Source: Phormidium willei BDU 130791 (GTDB lineage: Bacteria; Cyanobacteriota; Cyanobacteriia; Cyanobacteriales; Geitlerinemataceae). Taken from it: a DNA stretch of 64,000 nt. Numbering within the stretch: position 1 is the first letter of the stretch; each line of letters begins with the position of its first letter. The notes beneath the pieces were generated by a model. It was not told where the DNA came from, did no database searches, and saw only the letters and a list, made by a program, of their open reading frames with translations. Both the position numbers and the translations under genes were made by a program. The stretch lies in contig LSZA01000002.1 of the NCBI GenBank assembly GCA_001637315.1, forward strand, positions 34,070 through 98,069. Reading direction: 5' to 3'. Of the stretch, positions 9,639 to 19,737 are shown one piece after another.

Positions 9639-9971
9639 TTAGGCAATGGCTTCGACCGCAGCCGGACTTTCGAACATTTTGAAGACGCGATCGAGTTGAG
9701 TTAACTCAAAAATAATGCGAATCGCGGGTGAGACGGCACAGAGGCCAAACTCGATGTTGATGTTTTGCGCCAGTTTCAAGGCTGAGACGAGTGCCATCAG
9801 TCCAGCACTATCGAGAGATTCAGTCTCTTTCATATCAACGAGAACCACAGGAGTCGTTCTAGCGGCCACCGCAGAGGTCAGTTGTTGACGGACTTGTTCC
9901 GCATTTGCGGCGTTGAGATGTCCGCTGAGGCGGACGACGGTTACGTTGGAGGCTTGGGTTGCGGTGTGCAT
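9639..9971 (-). CDS. STAS-domain anti-sigma factor antagonist (SpoIIAA/RsbV-like)
   Basis: 110 aa from the ATG at 9971; an upstream TTG at 9989 would add six residues. The whole protein is one STAS domain: VVRLSGHLNAANAEQVRQQL at the start and the phosphorylation loop ETESLDSAGLMALVSALK, where Ser55 is the residue phosphorylated by anti-sigma kinases in this family. In partner switching, the dephosphorylated form binds the kinase and frees its target; SpoIIE-type phosphatases remove the phosphate. No kinase or phosphatase gene is adjacent. A SpoIIE-type phosphatase is encoded at 29494-30678, but a link is only conjecture. Confidence 0.85.
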   Translation of the reverse strand: MHTATQASNVTVVRLSGHLNAANAEQVRQQLTSAVAARTTPVVLVDMKETESLDSAGLMALVSALKLAQNINIEFGLCAVSPAIRIIFELTQLDRVFKMFESPAAVEAIA

Positions 9972-10329
9972 GGCTATATCTGAATCCAAAAACTAATTTC
10001 GCTTGTATAGTCTCAAGGTAGAGCATCCGTTGGGCAAGGCGCTAGTGAAATGGGCCAAGTTTGCGGAATCTTTGTTTTTCTCCCCCCTTATGTAAAGATT
10101 TGGGAAAGTTGCCGGATTAAACCGTATCCATAACTACCAATTGAAACGGAGGTATGCCATACTGGGGGGCGATGACAGAATTTTAGACCTACCCACTTCT
10201 CAGGTTAATTTTTCAGTCTTAAGATGTCTGAATATGCAGTGACGCAGATCACTTACAAGCCGGGGTTGCGATCGCATAACGGCGTCAACTTTAGATGGAT
10301 GATAAGAGTATAGAATTATCCGGATTATC
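9972..10329. other. intergenic region upstream of two divergent small genes
   Basis: 358 bases without a credible reading frame, lying between the divergent STAS gene and the 64-aa gene, so it must hold both promoters. I see the AT-rich motif TATAGAAT at 10309-10316, fourteen bases before the ATG, but no good -35 partner. Nothing else stands out. Confidence 0.5.
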
Positions 10330-10524
10330 ATGAAAGCGTCAGCGGCAATCCGTCATCTTGTTGAAAAAGTCCTTTATATTAAACGGTTAACCCCCGATCT
10401 CGAAAATCAGATCAACGCCGAGTTAACACGAATGGGATATGTCTCAGATGTAGACTATGAGGCTCTCGAACTTCTGATGGAGCAAATGGACCGGGGAGTC
10501 ATTCAACTGGTCTCGAACCCCTAA
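10330..10524 (+). CDS. small conserved hypothetical protein (64 aa)
   Basis: 64 aa from an ATG at 10330. It is predicted to be helical and acidic, without membrane segments or cysteines: MKASAAIRHLVEKVLYIKRL, then LENQINAELTRMGYVSD and ALELLMEQMDRGVIQLV. The clean heptad-like spacing and coding character argue for a real gene, and I believe similar short proteins are common in cyanobacteria, but no function is known to me. It stands alone, downstream of a long intergenic region. Confidence 0.7.
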   Translation: MKASAAIRHLVEKVLYIKRLTPDLENQINAELTRMGYVSDVDYEALELLMEQMDRGVIQLVSNP

Positions 10525-10915
10525 CCCCCCGGCTATCCCGGTTTCTGTTACCGTTTCTGTTGGCGTCTGCGCGATCGCGGTGCGACCTACGCCGAAGACC
10601 TAAACGGCTTCAACAACGGCTTCAACGGTCATATGTTCAAGTTTTTAGAGATCTGATCCGAGTTTAACCCCGAGCATCAACCCTTCCCAAACGTTGAGAC
10701 GTGCGAGAGTCGTTTCAGGGTGTTTCTACAACGCTCAACGTTAAGTTCTCAGAGTTTTCAGTCTGCTACACCCCCCAACCCCAGAGCCGATCGCATCGGT
10801 TCATGGGGGTTTTTGGCGGCCTTGAGGTTGACTTTGCGGCGATTGGGGGTCATCGAAGCCTTAAAATCGAGTCAGACCGCCGCCACCATCGTTGATGGTC
10901 ATCTTACATTGCTCT
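10525..10915. other. intergenic region without a convincing gene
   Basis: 391 bases. The short frames here lack start signals and coding character. It contains a near-duplicate ACGGCTTCAACAACGGCTTCAACGG at about 10600-10626, which is an 11-12 base direct repeat. No terminator or promoter is clear. Confidence 0.45.
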
Positions 10916-11425
10916 ATGACCCAAGATCTACAAGACCAAATCCTCTCCCTGCAACAGACCATCCAAACCCTCGAACAAGAACGTCGCGATTTAGCCGTTC
11001 ATCCCGTACTTCCCCCCGAGGATGCACCTCCAGCGGCGATTGTCGAGGCTTACCGCGCTCAGGCCCGCGCCAGTGCTGAACAAGCGGCCGAGATTAAGGG
11101 GATTGACGATGCGATCGCCGCCTTGCAACTACAACTACGACAGAAACGGGCCTTGGTGGGCCATTACCGTGAGCATCAACGAGATCCCTTGCGCGAGGAA
11201 ATCGAGCAAGCCAAAGCTAAAGCCGAACATTACGCCGAACGCATCAACGAACTCAGTGGGGAACTGATCGTGGAAGTGCGATCGCTCAAAGCGATCGCCG
11301 ATCAACTCAGTCCCCTCTACTGGCAATATGAAGGGAAACCCTTTATCACCGGCTTTAAGCGGGTGACAGTTCCCCATGTTCGCTCCGATAGCACCGTCTG
11401 GAACGTGGTCAACCGGGTAGTTTAA
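10916..11425 (+). CDS. hypothetical coiled-coil protein
   Basis: 170 aa from the ATG at 10916 (MTQDLQDQI); a TTG at 10892 and ATG at 10895 lie in frame upstream but add an unlikely MVILHCS segment. Residues about 3-30 and 50-125 are long amphipathic helices rich in Q, E, A and R (QDQILSLQQTIQTLEQERR; DAIAALQLQLRQKRALVGHY; KAKAEHYAERINELSGEL), which suggests a coiled coil. A short C-terminal unit follows (LYWQYEGKPFITGFKRVTVPHVR). I do not recognise it. It is 152 bases upstream of the ABC transporter genes on the same strand, and whether they are cotranscribed is unclear. Confidence 0.6.
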   Translation: MTQDLQDQILSLQQTIQTLEQERRDLAVHPVLPPEDAPPAAIVEAYRAQARASAEQAAEIKGIDDAIAALQLQLRQKRALVGHYREHQRDPLREEIEQAKAKAEHYAERINELSGELIVEVRSLKAIADQLSPLYWQYEGKPFITGFKRVTVPHVRSDSTVWNVVNRVV

Positions 11426-11577
11426 CACTCGAGTCAGACGGTTCACGTCAGGTCTATCCTGAAGATTGTCGGCAAATTTTCGACATTCGCGGCTCAAATG
11501 CGATACAACAAGATCCCGAGTTCCCGAGTCCGATCCCTCTTTGTCTATTCCATTTTGTCTATTCTCTGGGTCCAACC

Positions 11578-12687
11578 ATGATCGAAGTCGAACAACTCCA
11601 CAAACGCTATGGAACCACTCAAGCGATCCAAGATGTGAGTTTTTCCGTAGAGAAGGGGGAAATTCTCGGTTTTCTCGGTCCGAATGGGGCCGGAAAGACC
11701 ACCACCATGCGAATCTTAACCGGATATCTCCCGGCCAGTTCCGGAACCGCTCGGATTGCGGGGTTTGATGTTCATGATCAGTCCCTCGATGTACGACGAC
11801 GCATTGGTTATTTGCCCGAAAGCCCGCCGTTATACACGGAAATGACCGTTGAGGGGTTTTTGCACTTTGTGGCGCGGATTAAGGGCGTTTCAGCGGGCGA
11901 TCGCCCCCAACGAGTGAACCAGTCTATCGAGCAATGTGGGTTGAGCGATCGCCGCAAAAGCCTGATCCGCAAACTCTCCAAAGGCTATCGTCAACGGGTG
12001 GGGATTGCTCAGGCGATCGTCCATGATCCACCGGTGATTATCCTCGATGAACCCACCGTTGGCCTCGATCCACGCCAAATTATCGAAGTGCGCAACCTGA
12101 TCAAATCCCTAGCCGGAAATCACACCATCATCCTCTCGACTCATATTCTCCCGGAAGTGAGTATGACCTGTAGCCAGGTGGCGATCATCAATCGCGGCCA
12201 AATCGTCGCCACCGATCGCCTCGACAACCTCATGGAACATCTGACGGGGGGAACCTACTATGATGTCGAAGTCGGTGGCGGTGTTGATGGCGTCGAAACG
12301 GCGATTGGGTCCTATCTGGGTTATCTCCCTAACCTGCGATCGGTCGACCCGCTTCCCCGTCAGGATCTCCCCGAAGGACGGTATCGCTTCCGCATTACCG
12401 TCGCACCCGGTTCCGAACCCGGGTCCGATATTGCAGCGGCCATCCTGGAGGGAAAACTACAACTTCATGAAATGCGTCGCAGTCGCGCCAGTCTCGAAGA
12501 TGTATTCTTGCAACTGACCACGGAAGAGAACATGGCCGAGGCGGCGATCGAGAACGAAACGCAACCTGACGCGAGTGATTCTGAGGCGAGTGACCCTGAA
12601 GCGAGTGACCCTGACGAGAGACCAGCCGAAGAAGTAGATTCCAACCCCGATGACTCCCCCGAGTCGAAACCCTCCTCCGAGAACTAA
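11578..12687 (+). CDS. Gld-type ABC transporter, ATP-binding protein
   Basis: 369 aa from an ATG at 11578. Walker A is GPNGAGKTTT (about residue 36), the signature region is LSKGYRQRVGIAQAI, Walker B is VIILDEPTVGLDP and the switch His lies in STHILPEV. The extended C-terminal domain ending in MRRSRASLEDVFLQLTT is typical of ABC-2 drug/gliding-type ATPases (GldA, CcmA-like). A low-complexity acidic tail follows with repeated SDPEASDPDE units, unusual for an ATPase. It forms an operon with the permease (45 bases on) and GldG-like gene. In Bacteroidetes GldAFG is linked to gliding; in cyanobacteria the substrate is not known to me. Confidence 0.88.
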   Translation: MIEVEQLHKRYGTTQAIQDVSFSVEKGEILGFLGPNGAGKTTTMRILTGYLPASSGTARIAGFDVHDQSLDVRRRIGYLPESPPLYTEMTVEGFLHFVARIKGVSAGDRPQRVNQSIEQCGLSDRRKSLIRKLSKGYRQRVGIAQAIVHDPPVIILDEPTVGLDPRQIIEVRNLIKSLAGNHTIILSTHILPEVSMTCSQVAIINRGQIVATDRLDNLMEHLTGGTYYDVEVGGGVDGVETAIGSYLGYLPNLRSVDPLPRQDLPEGRYRFRITVAPGSEPGSDIAAAILEGKLQLHEMRRSRASLEDVFLQLTTEENMAEAAIENETQPDASDSEASDPEASDPDERPAEEVDSNPDDSPESKPSSEN

Positions 12688-12732
12688 CCTCGTTCTCCTC
12701 AACCTTGTCCCTCCTCTAATCTCCTATCTCGA

Positions 12733-13548
12733 ATGCGCCTAATTTTTGCGAATATCATTGCCATTTATCGTAAAGAACTTCAGAGTTACTTTGCTTCGCC
12801 TCTCGCCATGGCGATCGCCGGCATTTTCTGGTTAATTTCCGGCTTTTTTTATGTCACCATTCTCCTCGATCCACAACGGGGAATCCTCGCCCAAGTTGCC
12901 GCTCAAGCTGCCGTCCAGCAAGAGTTAGGAACGCCCCGTCCTCCCCTAGATGTCCCCTATGAATTTCTACAGTTTTTCTTAGGAACGGTAGCCTCCTTAT
13001 CTTTATTTATTCTCCCCATGTTATCCATGGGACTTTATGCCGAAGAACGAAAACAGGGAACCTTAGAACTATTAGCCACCTCGCCCGTGTACAACTGGAC
13101 AGTTGCCACCGGAAAACTGTTGGGGGTTGTGACGTTTTATATCACCATGATTGCCCCCTTACTTCTCTACGAAGCCATCACCTTTAGCGTCGCAGAACCC
13201 GCCTTTCCCGCCACAATTCCCCTACTCGGACATTTAGGCTTAATCCTGCTTGCCGCCAGTGTTTTATCTTTGGGAATGTTTATCTCGTCCTTAACTGATA
13301 GCACGATTCTTTCGGCAATTCTGACCTTTGCTTTGGTCTTATTTTTATGGATTGTCAACCTCATTGCTGCTAATATCTCAGGTCCCGTCGGCGAGGCTCT
13401 GGCTCATTTGTCAATTTTGGAGAACTATAGCAACTTAATTCAAGGAGTGGTTGATATCAGTAGTTTAGTGCTGTTTGCCAGTTATATCTTTTTGGGAATT
13501 TTCCTAACAGCCCAATCGATTGAAACCTTACGTTTCCAACAAAACTAA
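12733..13548 (+). CDS. Gld-type ABC transporter permease (ABC-2 family, GldF-like)
   Basis: 271 aa from an ATG at 12733. Six hydrophobic segments are visible, beginning at about residue 21 (SPLAMAIAGIFWLISGFFYV) and ending near the C-terminus (LVLFASYIFLGIFLTA). The cytoplasmic loop EERKQGTLELLATSPV is the hallmark of ABC-2 permeases, between the second and third helices. It should sit in the plasma membrane with the ATPase encoded just upstream. The downstream gene starts 27 bases after its stop, which supports cotranscription. The substrate cannot be told from sequence. Confidence 0.88.
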   Translation: MRLIFANIIAIYRKELQSYFASPLAMAIAGIFWLISGFFYVTILLDPQRGILAQVAAQAAVQQELGTPRPPLDVPYEFLQFFLGTVASLSLFILPMLSMGLYAEERKQGTLELLATSPVYNWTVATGKLLGVVTFYITMIAPLLLYEAITFSVAEPAFPATIPLLGHLGLILLAASVLSLGMFISSLTDSTILSAILTFALVLFLWIVNLIAANISGPVGEALAHLSILENYSNLIQGVVDISSLVLFASYIFLGIFLTAQSIETLRFQQN

Positions 13549-13575
13549 CACTCTGATCTTGCTTTTTTAGCCATT

Positions 13576-15447
13576 ATGGTCAACATTCTTAAAAAATACT
13601 GGAATATTTTGTTATGGCTCGGCTTATTTCTAAGCGTAGCCGGACTCACCAGCGGTGCAGTCACTGGAATTTGGAGTCCAATGGCGGCTTCACTGATCGT
13701 CGCAGGAGTCATCCTTTTAGGAATTTGGCTCATCTACCTGGGTGTATTTCAGAGAGGGTTTTGGGCGCGGCGATCGACTGAGGCGGGAACCAACGCTCTT
13801 TTGGCAACAGCGGCGGTTCTTTTAATTCTCGTTTTGATGAATTTCTTGGCCCTTCGCGCTGGGGTTCGTTTTGACATCACGGAAACTCAACGGTTTACTC
13901 TAGCACCGCAAACCCAAACCTTAATTCGCACTTTAGAGGATCCCGTGAAGGTGTGGGTGTTTTCCTCGCAACCCAATGAGAGAACGGTGGATTTGTTGGA
14001 GAACTATCGCCGTCTTGCCCCCGATCGCTTCGAGTATGAATGGGTTAACCCTCAAGCCAATCCCGGATTGGTTCAGACCTTTGAGGTCACGTCCGTGGGA
14101 GATGTCTTTCTCGAAGTGGGTGACCAGCGTCAATATGTGACCACCCTGGACTTAGAACCTCTGACTGAAGCCCAATTGACTCGTAGTGTAGCCCAATTAC
14201 AAGGGGGCGATCGCCTGACGGTGTATATGCTACAAGGCCATGGAGAACCGGCGGTTTTGGCCGATGGAGAAGAGTCCATTTCCCGAGCGGTGCGAGCCTT
14301 GGAAGAAAATGCAGCGGTGGTGAACGGACTCAATCTCATCGAACGAGGACGAGTTCCCGAAGATGCGGATGTTGTGACCATGATTGGCCCCACCAGTGGC
14401 CTATTCGAGCCGGAACTTGAGGCGTTGAATGACTATTTCGATGAGGGTGGCTCGGTGTTGGTGTTAGTGGACCCCAATACTAACCCAGGTTTGGAAGACT
14501 GGTTGGCCGCTTGGGGGATTCGGCTCGATGAACGGATTGCGATCGATCCCGATCGCTGGGTTCAAGGGTTTGGCCCAGCGGCTCCCCTCGTCCTCGACTA
14601 TGGAACTCATCCCATTACAGAGGACTTTGACCGCAATTACACCATTTTTCCAGTGGCTCGTCCCCTGGAGTATGACCCGATAGACGGGGTAGAGATGACT
14701 CCTTTGTTGTTCACCAGTGACGCCAGTTGGGCCGAAGCCACTCTCGAAGAAGGACCGGATTGGCAATTTAATGCTGAAAGCGATCGCCCTGGACCCCTCG
14801 TTTTGGGGGTGGCGGCTCGTCGAGAGATGTCTCAATCGGATGAGTCAGCCGAGGTAACGGAACCCACTGACTCTCAAGAGGAACCGGAGGAGACGGAGGA
14901 ATCGCAAGATAATGCAGAAACTCCCGCAGAAACTCCCGTAGAGACTCCTGAAGATGCAGAAACGGCTGGAGAGACGGCTGAGAATGCAGAAACGACTGAG
15001 GAGACTCCCGAGGATGTAGAAACTCCTGAGAATGTAGAAACGACTGAGGAGACTCCCGAAAATGCAGAAACCCCCGAAAATGCAGAAACGACTGAGGAGA
15101 CTCCCGAAGATGCAGAACCCCCCGTAGAAACGACTGAAGAGGTCGAAACCACTGAGGAAACATCTCAAGAAACTCGTGAAGCGCGTTTAGTGGTTGTCGG
15201 GGATTCTGATTTTATGACCAATGCCTTTTTTGACGGACAATTAAACAGTGACTTCTTCCTCAATAGTATCTCTTGGCTCAGTGATGCAGACAGCGGCGAC
15301 AGCCTAACCATTCGCCCTCGGGAGGTGGTCGATCGCAATATCATCATGACCCCACGAATTGCCCGATTATTGAGTTGGACTGCCTTAGTCACCTTCCCGG
15401 TGATTGGCTTTGCAACCAGTGCGGTGTTGTGGTGGACTCGCCGTTAA
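13576..15447 (+). CDS. GldG-like auxiliary protein of ABC transporter
   Basis: 623 aa from an ATG at 13576. Two hydrophobic segments (about residues 9-58) and a third (NALLATAAVLLILVLMNFL) come first, then FDITETQRFTLAPQTQ, the entry to the GldG-type extracytoplasmic domain. Inside it are VKVWVFSS, YMLQGHGEPAV and a GATase-like loop DVVTMIGPTSGLFEPELEALNDYFDEGGSVLVLVDP. An acidic Glu/Thr/Pro insertion with 16-aa repeats occupies about residues 420-535. The final ARLVVVGDSDFMTNAFF and a last membrane helix close the protein. Family members are the third component of Gld-type ABC transporters. The acidic insertion is the odd feature. Confidence 0.85.
   Translation: MVNILKKYWNILLWLGLFLSVAGLTSGAVTGIWSPMAASLIVAGVILLGIWLIYLGVFQRGFWARRSTEAGTNALLATAAVLLILVLMNFLALRAGVRFDITETQRFTLAPQTQTLIRTLEDPVKVWVFSSQPNERTVDLLENYRRLAPDRFEYEWVNPQANPGLVQTFEVTSVGDVFLEVGDQRQYVTTLDLEPLTEAQLTRSVAQLQGGDRLTVYMLQGHGEPAVLADGEESISRAVRALEENAAVVNGLNLIERGRVPEDADVVTMIGPTSGLFEPELEALNDYFDEGGSVLVLVDPNTNPGLEDWLAAWGIRLDERIAIDPDRWVQGFGPAAPLVLDYGTHPITEDFDRNYTIFPVARPLEYDPIDGVEMTPLLFTSDASWAEATLEEGPDWQFNAESDRPGPLVLGVAARREMSQSDESAEVTEPTDSQEEPEETEESQDNAETPAETPVETPEDAETAGETAENAETTEETPEDVETPENVETTEETPENAETPENAETTEETPEDAEPPVETTEEVETTEETSQETREARLVVVGDSDFMTNAFFDGQLNSDFFLNSISWLSDADSGDSLTIRPREVVDRNIIMTPRIARLLSWTALVTFPVIGFATSAVLWWTRR
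14992..15135. repeat. 48-bp tandem repeats, acidic coding insertion
   Basis: Units starting with ACGACTGAGGAGACTCCCGA occur at 14992, 15040 and 15088, a period of exactly 48 bases (16 residues, beginning ETTEETPE). They lie inside the GldG-like gene, and degenerate copies extend upstream to about 14920. Confidence 0.9.
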
Positions 15448-15453
15448 CAAGGA

Positions 15454-15483
15454 GTCGGGTGGGCAATATCTTGCTCATCCGAC
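15454..15483. terminator. strong hairpin between convergent genes
   Basis: GTCGGGTGGGCAA (15454-15466) pairs with TTGCTCATCCGAC (15471-15483) over 13 positions, two of them G-U type, with a TATC loop. It lies seven bases after the GldG-like stop and opposite the end of the response-regulator gene. No T-tract follows. Confidence 0.55.
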
Positions 15484-15497
15484 GATAAATCTAAGAG

Positions 15498-15875
15498 TTA
15501 TAACTCCAACACAGAACGAGCTTTAGCGACAATTTCTTTGGGACGAAATGGCTTGGTCATATAAAAATCAGCCCCCATCGCCAAGCCTTCTTCTTTCTCA
15601 ACCTCTTGTCCTTTAGCGGTTAACATAACGATATAAATATCAGTCTGATTCCAGTCTTGCTTAATCGTCTTACAGACTTCCAAACCGTTCTTTTTGGGCA
15701 TCATCACATCTAAAAAAATCAGATTGGGATGTTCCTTTTGTACGACCTCTAAGGCTTCAAGTCCATGACTCGCGATGAGTAGCTCAACGCCGTCATCTTC
15801 TAAATCTTCCAGAGCTTGTTCTAATAAAATCCTAATATTGGGTTCGTCGTCCACAATCAAAATTTTCAAACACAT
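15498..15875 (-). CDS. single-domain response regulator (CheY-like)
   Basis: 125 aa from an ATG at 15875. It is a lone receiver domain with no output domain. The acidic pocket is IVDDEP (residues 9-11), the phosphoacceptor is Asp56 in LIFLDVMMP, the switch Thr lies in VMLTAKG, and the conserved Lys is Lys108 in TKPF. It belongs to the class of two-component relay proteins that act by protein contact. It lies downstream of the two large kinases on the same strand, with 142 bases to the nearer one, so it could be their phosphorelay partner. That pairing is inference. Confidence 0.88.
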   Translation of the reverse strand: MCLKILIVDDEPNIRILLEQALEDLEDDGVELLIASHGLEALEVVQKEHPNLIFLDVMMPKKNGLEVCKTIKQDWNQTDIYIVMLTAKGQEVEKEEGLAMGADFYMTKPFRPKEIVAKARSVLEL

Positions 15876-16017
15876 AGTATATAATCAATCGTCGCTCTAA
15901 GGGTGTCTGCTGTTGAGAGTTTTTATGAGTTGTGTGGGTGGCGGTTTTGCGAGATAGCTAAGATTAGAGGCGTCCACCACCATAACACCCAAGACGAGGA
16001 TTTGTCAGCGATCGCCA

Positions 16018-19000
16018 CTACCGTTCCAAGTCTCCAAGTAGTACAAAAACCAGATGTTCGAGGCCTTTTTCAAACCGCAATGCTTGAACCACCTCATGTT
16101 CTTGCAAAAATTCAGAATCAATCGCGATAATATCCGGTCGTAAGTTCATGGCTTGATCAACACATTCCTGTTCATTTGAAGCCGCTGAAACCGTATATCC
16201 TTGAGAGGTTAGGATTTCAGAAATGATTTTAAGGCTTGATGCGTCATGATCAACTACTAAAACCTTTTTGTGAGATGAGTCTTGGCAGAGTAGTGAGCCA
16301 ACTTCCTTGAGAAACCCTTGACGATCAATGGGTTTTTTCAGATAGCGATCAACCCCAGATCGATAGCCTCGTTCGCGATCTTCAACGATAGAGAGAACCA
16401 AAATAGGAATCTCCATGGTTTGGGGTTCATTTTTCAACACGGCGGCTACATCAAAGCCATCAATATAGGGCATCATGACATCGAGGACAATTAAATCAGG
16501 CCGCGATCGCTTCACCTCCATAATTGCCTCTACTCCATCTTTAGCCAGGCGAACCTGATACCCTTGAGCCTCCAGAGACTGGCGTAATAACTCTCGTACA
16601 TGTTCATCATCATCAACCACTAAAATCGTCTTCCCGAGGGTATCTGTCAACGGGGATAGGGTTGTTTGCTCATGAACAGCCACATGATCTTCGAGTTGCT
16701 GCATCAGGGGAACTAACCCCAGTTGTCGTGCAACTTCAGGGGTTTGACTTAACTTGGATGGCGCTCTTCCTTCCTTGAAGCCTTCAACAGGTAACGTAAA
16801 GGTAAAACAACTCCCTTTCCCTAACTCACTCTCAACCCCAATCTGCCCTCCATGATGTTCTAAAATTTGCTTGCAAATCGGCAACCCCAACCCTGTTCCT
16901 TTGGGTTTATCCGTGAGGGTTTCTCCGACTTGTTTAAACTTCTCGAACACTTTCGGTAAGTCTTCTGACGCAATGCCGATGCCGGTATCTTGAACTTGAA
17001 CCTGAATTTGGGCGTTTTCATAGGAGGCGCGACAGATAATGTCTCCGGCTTCGGTAAATTTAACGGCATTGGAGAGCAAGTTGATGACCACTTGAATTAA
17101 GCGATCGCGATCGCCGACAATGGGAGGTAACTGGTCAGGAAACTCCGTGATGAGTCGCAGATTGTCTCGCTCAAAGAGGGAGGAACTCGCCGCGATCGCC
17201 TGTTCTAACACCTCCAACACGGATAGGGGATCTTGATCCCATTCGACTTTCCCCGCCTCCATTTTGGCGATATCCAAAACATCATTAATCAGAGTCGTGA
17301 GCCGTTCAGCTTCCGAGACAATAATATTAAGGTTTTGCCGTACCCGTTCTTGATGACGCTGAGCCTTGCGATCGCCTTGAGGTAATAGAGGAAACACTTT
17401 GTCTTCTAATTTCTCTAAAACAATAGAAGCAAAACCTAACACCGAGGTTAAAGGAGTCCGCAGTTCATGAGACACCGTAGCGATGAAATCGGTTTTCATG
17501 CGATCGACTTCTTTCTCTAGGGTCACATCACGAATCAGAACTACTGAACCAATATAAACTTTCTCCAACTCTCCTGGAATAGTTTCCCAAACCCTTGTGG
17601 CCAGAGCCTGACCGATGCGTTTTCCCCGTAACGGAACCTCAGCGGTAGCAGCTTGGTGATTGGAGCGATCCTGTAAGTTTTGCAGTAAGTCATCGATCTC
17701 CATTAACCCCAACTCCTCACAGGTACAGCCAATGACTTCACCAGTTTTGAGGTTAAACATTCGCCGTAAAACAGGGTTAAAGCGAGTAATGCGGCCAGCG
17801 GTATCAGTGACCAAAAGGCCATCCGCCAGGTTATCTAAGATGGCGTTGAGATCCCCGAGGGCCTGTTTGAGAGCTTCTTCAGCGCGTTTACGTTCGCTGA
17901 TGTTCATCCCGGCCCCCCGATAGCCGATGAGTTGACCCTGGTCATCAAAACGGGGGATTCCCGTTGCTGCAATCCAGGCGACCTCTCCTTGTTCGGTGAC
18001 ACTACGATATTCAACGTGAAAGGATTCTTGACGTTCGACCGTCGCTGTGAAGTTCTCACGTAACCCATCGAGGTCTTTCTCATAAATGAAATCAAAGGCA
18101 TTACGGCCGAGGAGATGCTCATGGTGATACCCTAAGACCGCGAGCGATCGCTCACTGACATGGGTATAGTGTCCCTGCACATCGGTTTCCCAGAGATATT
18201 CTCCCACCGCTTCGGAGACATCGCGAAATCGCTGTTCGCTCGCTTTTAAGCTAAGTTCCGAGGCCCGGCGATCGCGGACATCCCGAGCGATGGCGGCTAA
18301 CCCGATGGGTTCTTGAGTCTCGGGAGCGTAGGTCACGAAGATGGTGTAATCCAAGGGGATCGCCTCATGGGTGAGCATATGGCGAAAGTTCACTTCCCCC
18401 CGCCAAGAGCCACTTTCTTCGATCGCCCGAAAGATTGTCTCTTGTACCCATGGATAATCGTCAGGGAAGAAAAAGTCGGCGATGGTGTAGTCTCGTAATT
18501 TAGGTTTGGCTCGATCCTGTTCAGAGTCATCGTCGTCGGCCAGGCCCACCAGGCGGCGTCCTGCTAAATTGACGTATTGAGGAACCCCCTCAAAGGTAGC
18601 AATACCAATAAAGTCCTGACTATTCTCAATAATTGAGACTAAGGACTGTAGTTCTCGTTCAGATTCTTTGCGTTGGGTGATTTCGTTAATCCAGCCAAAC
18701 CAAATAATCGAGCCATCGGCTTGATATTCTGGTTGCGATCGCCCTTCAATCCATTTCAAGCGTCCCGACGGGGTAATCATACGTCCTTCCCAAACCCAAG
18801 GGTCACCGGTGTCAACGGAGGCTTGGATTGAGGTTTCAAGGGTTGAACGATCTTCGGGATGAGTTAATTCAAAAACAATGGAGATATCCTCTTCAATGAG
18901 ATCACTAGAAACCTCAAAAAACGCTTCTGCACTCGGAGACATATAGGGAAAACTCAACTGTCCTTGGGCATCTCGCTTAAACTGATACAGTGCACCTGGG

Positions 19001-19638
19001 GCGTTTTCGGCAATTTTTTGCAGTTGCTGTCGATTTTCTTCTTGCAAGGTCTGAAATAGCTCGATATGCTGAATCGCCATATCCAAATGGGAGGCTACTT
19101 CTCGGACAAATTCAATATCTTGTCGCGTCCAGTTTCGTGGTCCACGACAGTGATGAATACAGAGTAGTCCCCAGAGTTGCTGCTGTTTAATTAACGGAAC
19201 AACCAGGTTCGCGCGAACTTGGAAACGCCGTAAAATGTCTCGGTGACATTCACTAATTTCGGCGACGTCAATATCGGCAACTGCATAGACTTTTCCTTGT
19301 TGATAAAGGCTTGTATAATTTTCACCAAAGCAGCGATCGCGTACTTTTTGAACCATGACTGAGGGATATCCCTCTTTCACATTTTCCGCAATAAACGTTC
19401 CTATTTCGTGATTTGAGTTTGCTGCAAACTCAAAAACGCCTACACGATCCGCATCAAGAAGATTACAAATTTCTTGAACCGTGGTTTGAAAGATTGTATC
19501 GAGGTTGAGGGTAGCACGGATATGACGAATAACATTCGAAAGTGCTGTTTGGCGAGCCAAGTAAGTCTCTTCTAAGTCAGTGATTTTCTGACGAAGCTGT
19601 GCGATTTCTGGATTAGGATCATGGCGTAACTGGGACAT
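16018..19638 (-). CDS. multi-PAS hybrid histidine kinase with GAF and receiver domains
   Basis: 1206 aa from the ATG at 19638; the TTG at 19710 would add 24 residues including two Cys, and is less likely. Order: GAF (about 30-195; [17 protein letters not shown] is the phytochrome-type GAF motif), four PAS domains (about 205-710), HisKA with [19 protein letters not shown], an HATPase with [24 protein letters not shown] and GTGLGLPI, then receiver 1 ([24 protein letters not shown]). A second receiver follows ([20 protein letters not shown]) but stops after the third strand, without the conserved Lys. The absence of membrane segments makes it cytoplasmic. The GAF lacks an obvious chromophore Cys in the usual place. 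Signal unknown. Confidence 0.88.
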   Translation of the reverse strand: MSQLRHDPNPEIAQLRQKITDLEETYLARQTALSNVIRHIRATLNLDTIFQTTVQEICNLLDADRVGVFEFAANSNHEIGTFIAENVKEGYPSVMVQKVRDRCFGENYTSLYQQGKVYAVADIDVAEISECHRDILRRFQVRANLVVPLIKQQQLWGLLCIHHCRGPRNWTRQDIEFVREVASHLDMAIQHIELFQTLQEENRQQLQKIAENAPGALYQFKRDAQGQLSFPYMSPSAEAFFEVSSDLIEEDISIVFELTHPEDRSTLETSIQASVDTGDPWVWEGRMITPSGRLKWIEGRSQPEYQADGSIIWFGWINEITQRKESERELQSLVSIIENSQDFIGIATFEGVPQYVNLAGRRLVGLADDDDSEQDRAKPKLRDYTIADFFFPDDYPWVQETIFRAIEESGSWRGEVNFRHMLTHEAIPLDYTIFVTYAPETQEPIGLAAIARDVRDRRASELSLKASEQRFRDVSEAVGEYLWETDVQGHYTHVSERSLAVLGYHHEHLLGRNAFDFIYEKDLDGLRENFTATVERQESFHVEYRSVTEQGEVAWIAATGIPRFDDQGQLIGYRGAGMNISERKRAEEALKQALGDLNAILDNLADGLLVTDTAGRITRFNPVLRRMFNLKTGEVIGCTCEELGLMEIDDLLQNLQDRSNHQAATAEVPLRGKRIGQALATRVWETIPGELEKVYIGSVVLIRDVTLEKEVDRMKTDFIATVSHELRTPLTSVLGFASIVLEKLEDKVFPLLPQGDRKAQRHQERVRQNLNIIVSEAERLTTLINDVLDIAKMEAGKVEWDQDPLSVLEVLEQAIAASSSLFERDNLRLITEFPDQLPPIVGDRDRLIQVVINLLSNAVKFTEAGDIICRASYENAQIQVQVQDTGIGIASEDLPKVFEKFKQVGETLTDKPKGTGLGLPICKQILEHHGGQIGVESELGKGSCFTFTLPVEGFKEGRAPSKLSQTPEVARQLGLVPLMQQLEDHVAVHEQTTLSPLTDTLGKTILVVDDDEHVRELLRQSLEAQGYQVRLAKDGVEAIMEVKRSRPDLIVLDVMMPYIDGFDVAAVLKNEPQTMEIPILVLSIVEDRERGYRSGVDRYLKKPIDRQGFLKEVGSLLCQDSSHKKVLVVDHDASSLKIISEILTSQGYTVSAASNEQECVDQAMNLRPDIIAIDSEFLQEHEVVQALRFEKGLEHLVFVLLGDLER

Positions 19639-19737
19639 CTCAGGTTTGAGTAAATAGGGGTTAGTGTTTGTTTTACAAAAAATGCAACCTGATGCAAGAC
19701 TCGAAATCAAAGGGTATGAAACTGAGCCAATAAAGCC

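Noticed and set aside
10701..11079. Short frames before and over the coiled-coil gene
   Set aside because: No start signal, and the second overlaps the far better frame at 10916.
14768..15168. Overlapping minus-strand frames of about 90-130 aa
   Set aside because: They are antisense readings of the 48-bp acidic repeats in the GldG-like gene; serine- and phenylalanine-rich low complexity with no family signature.
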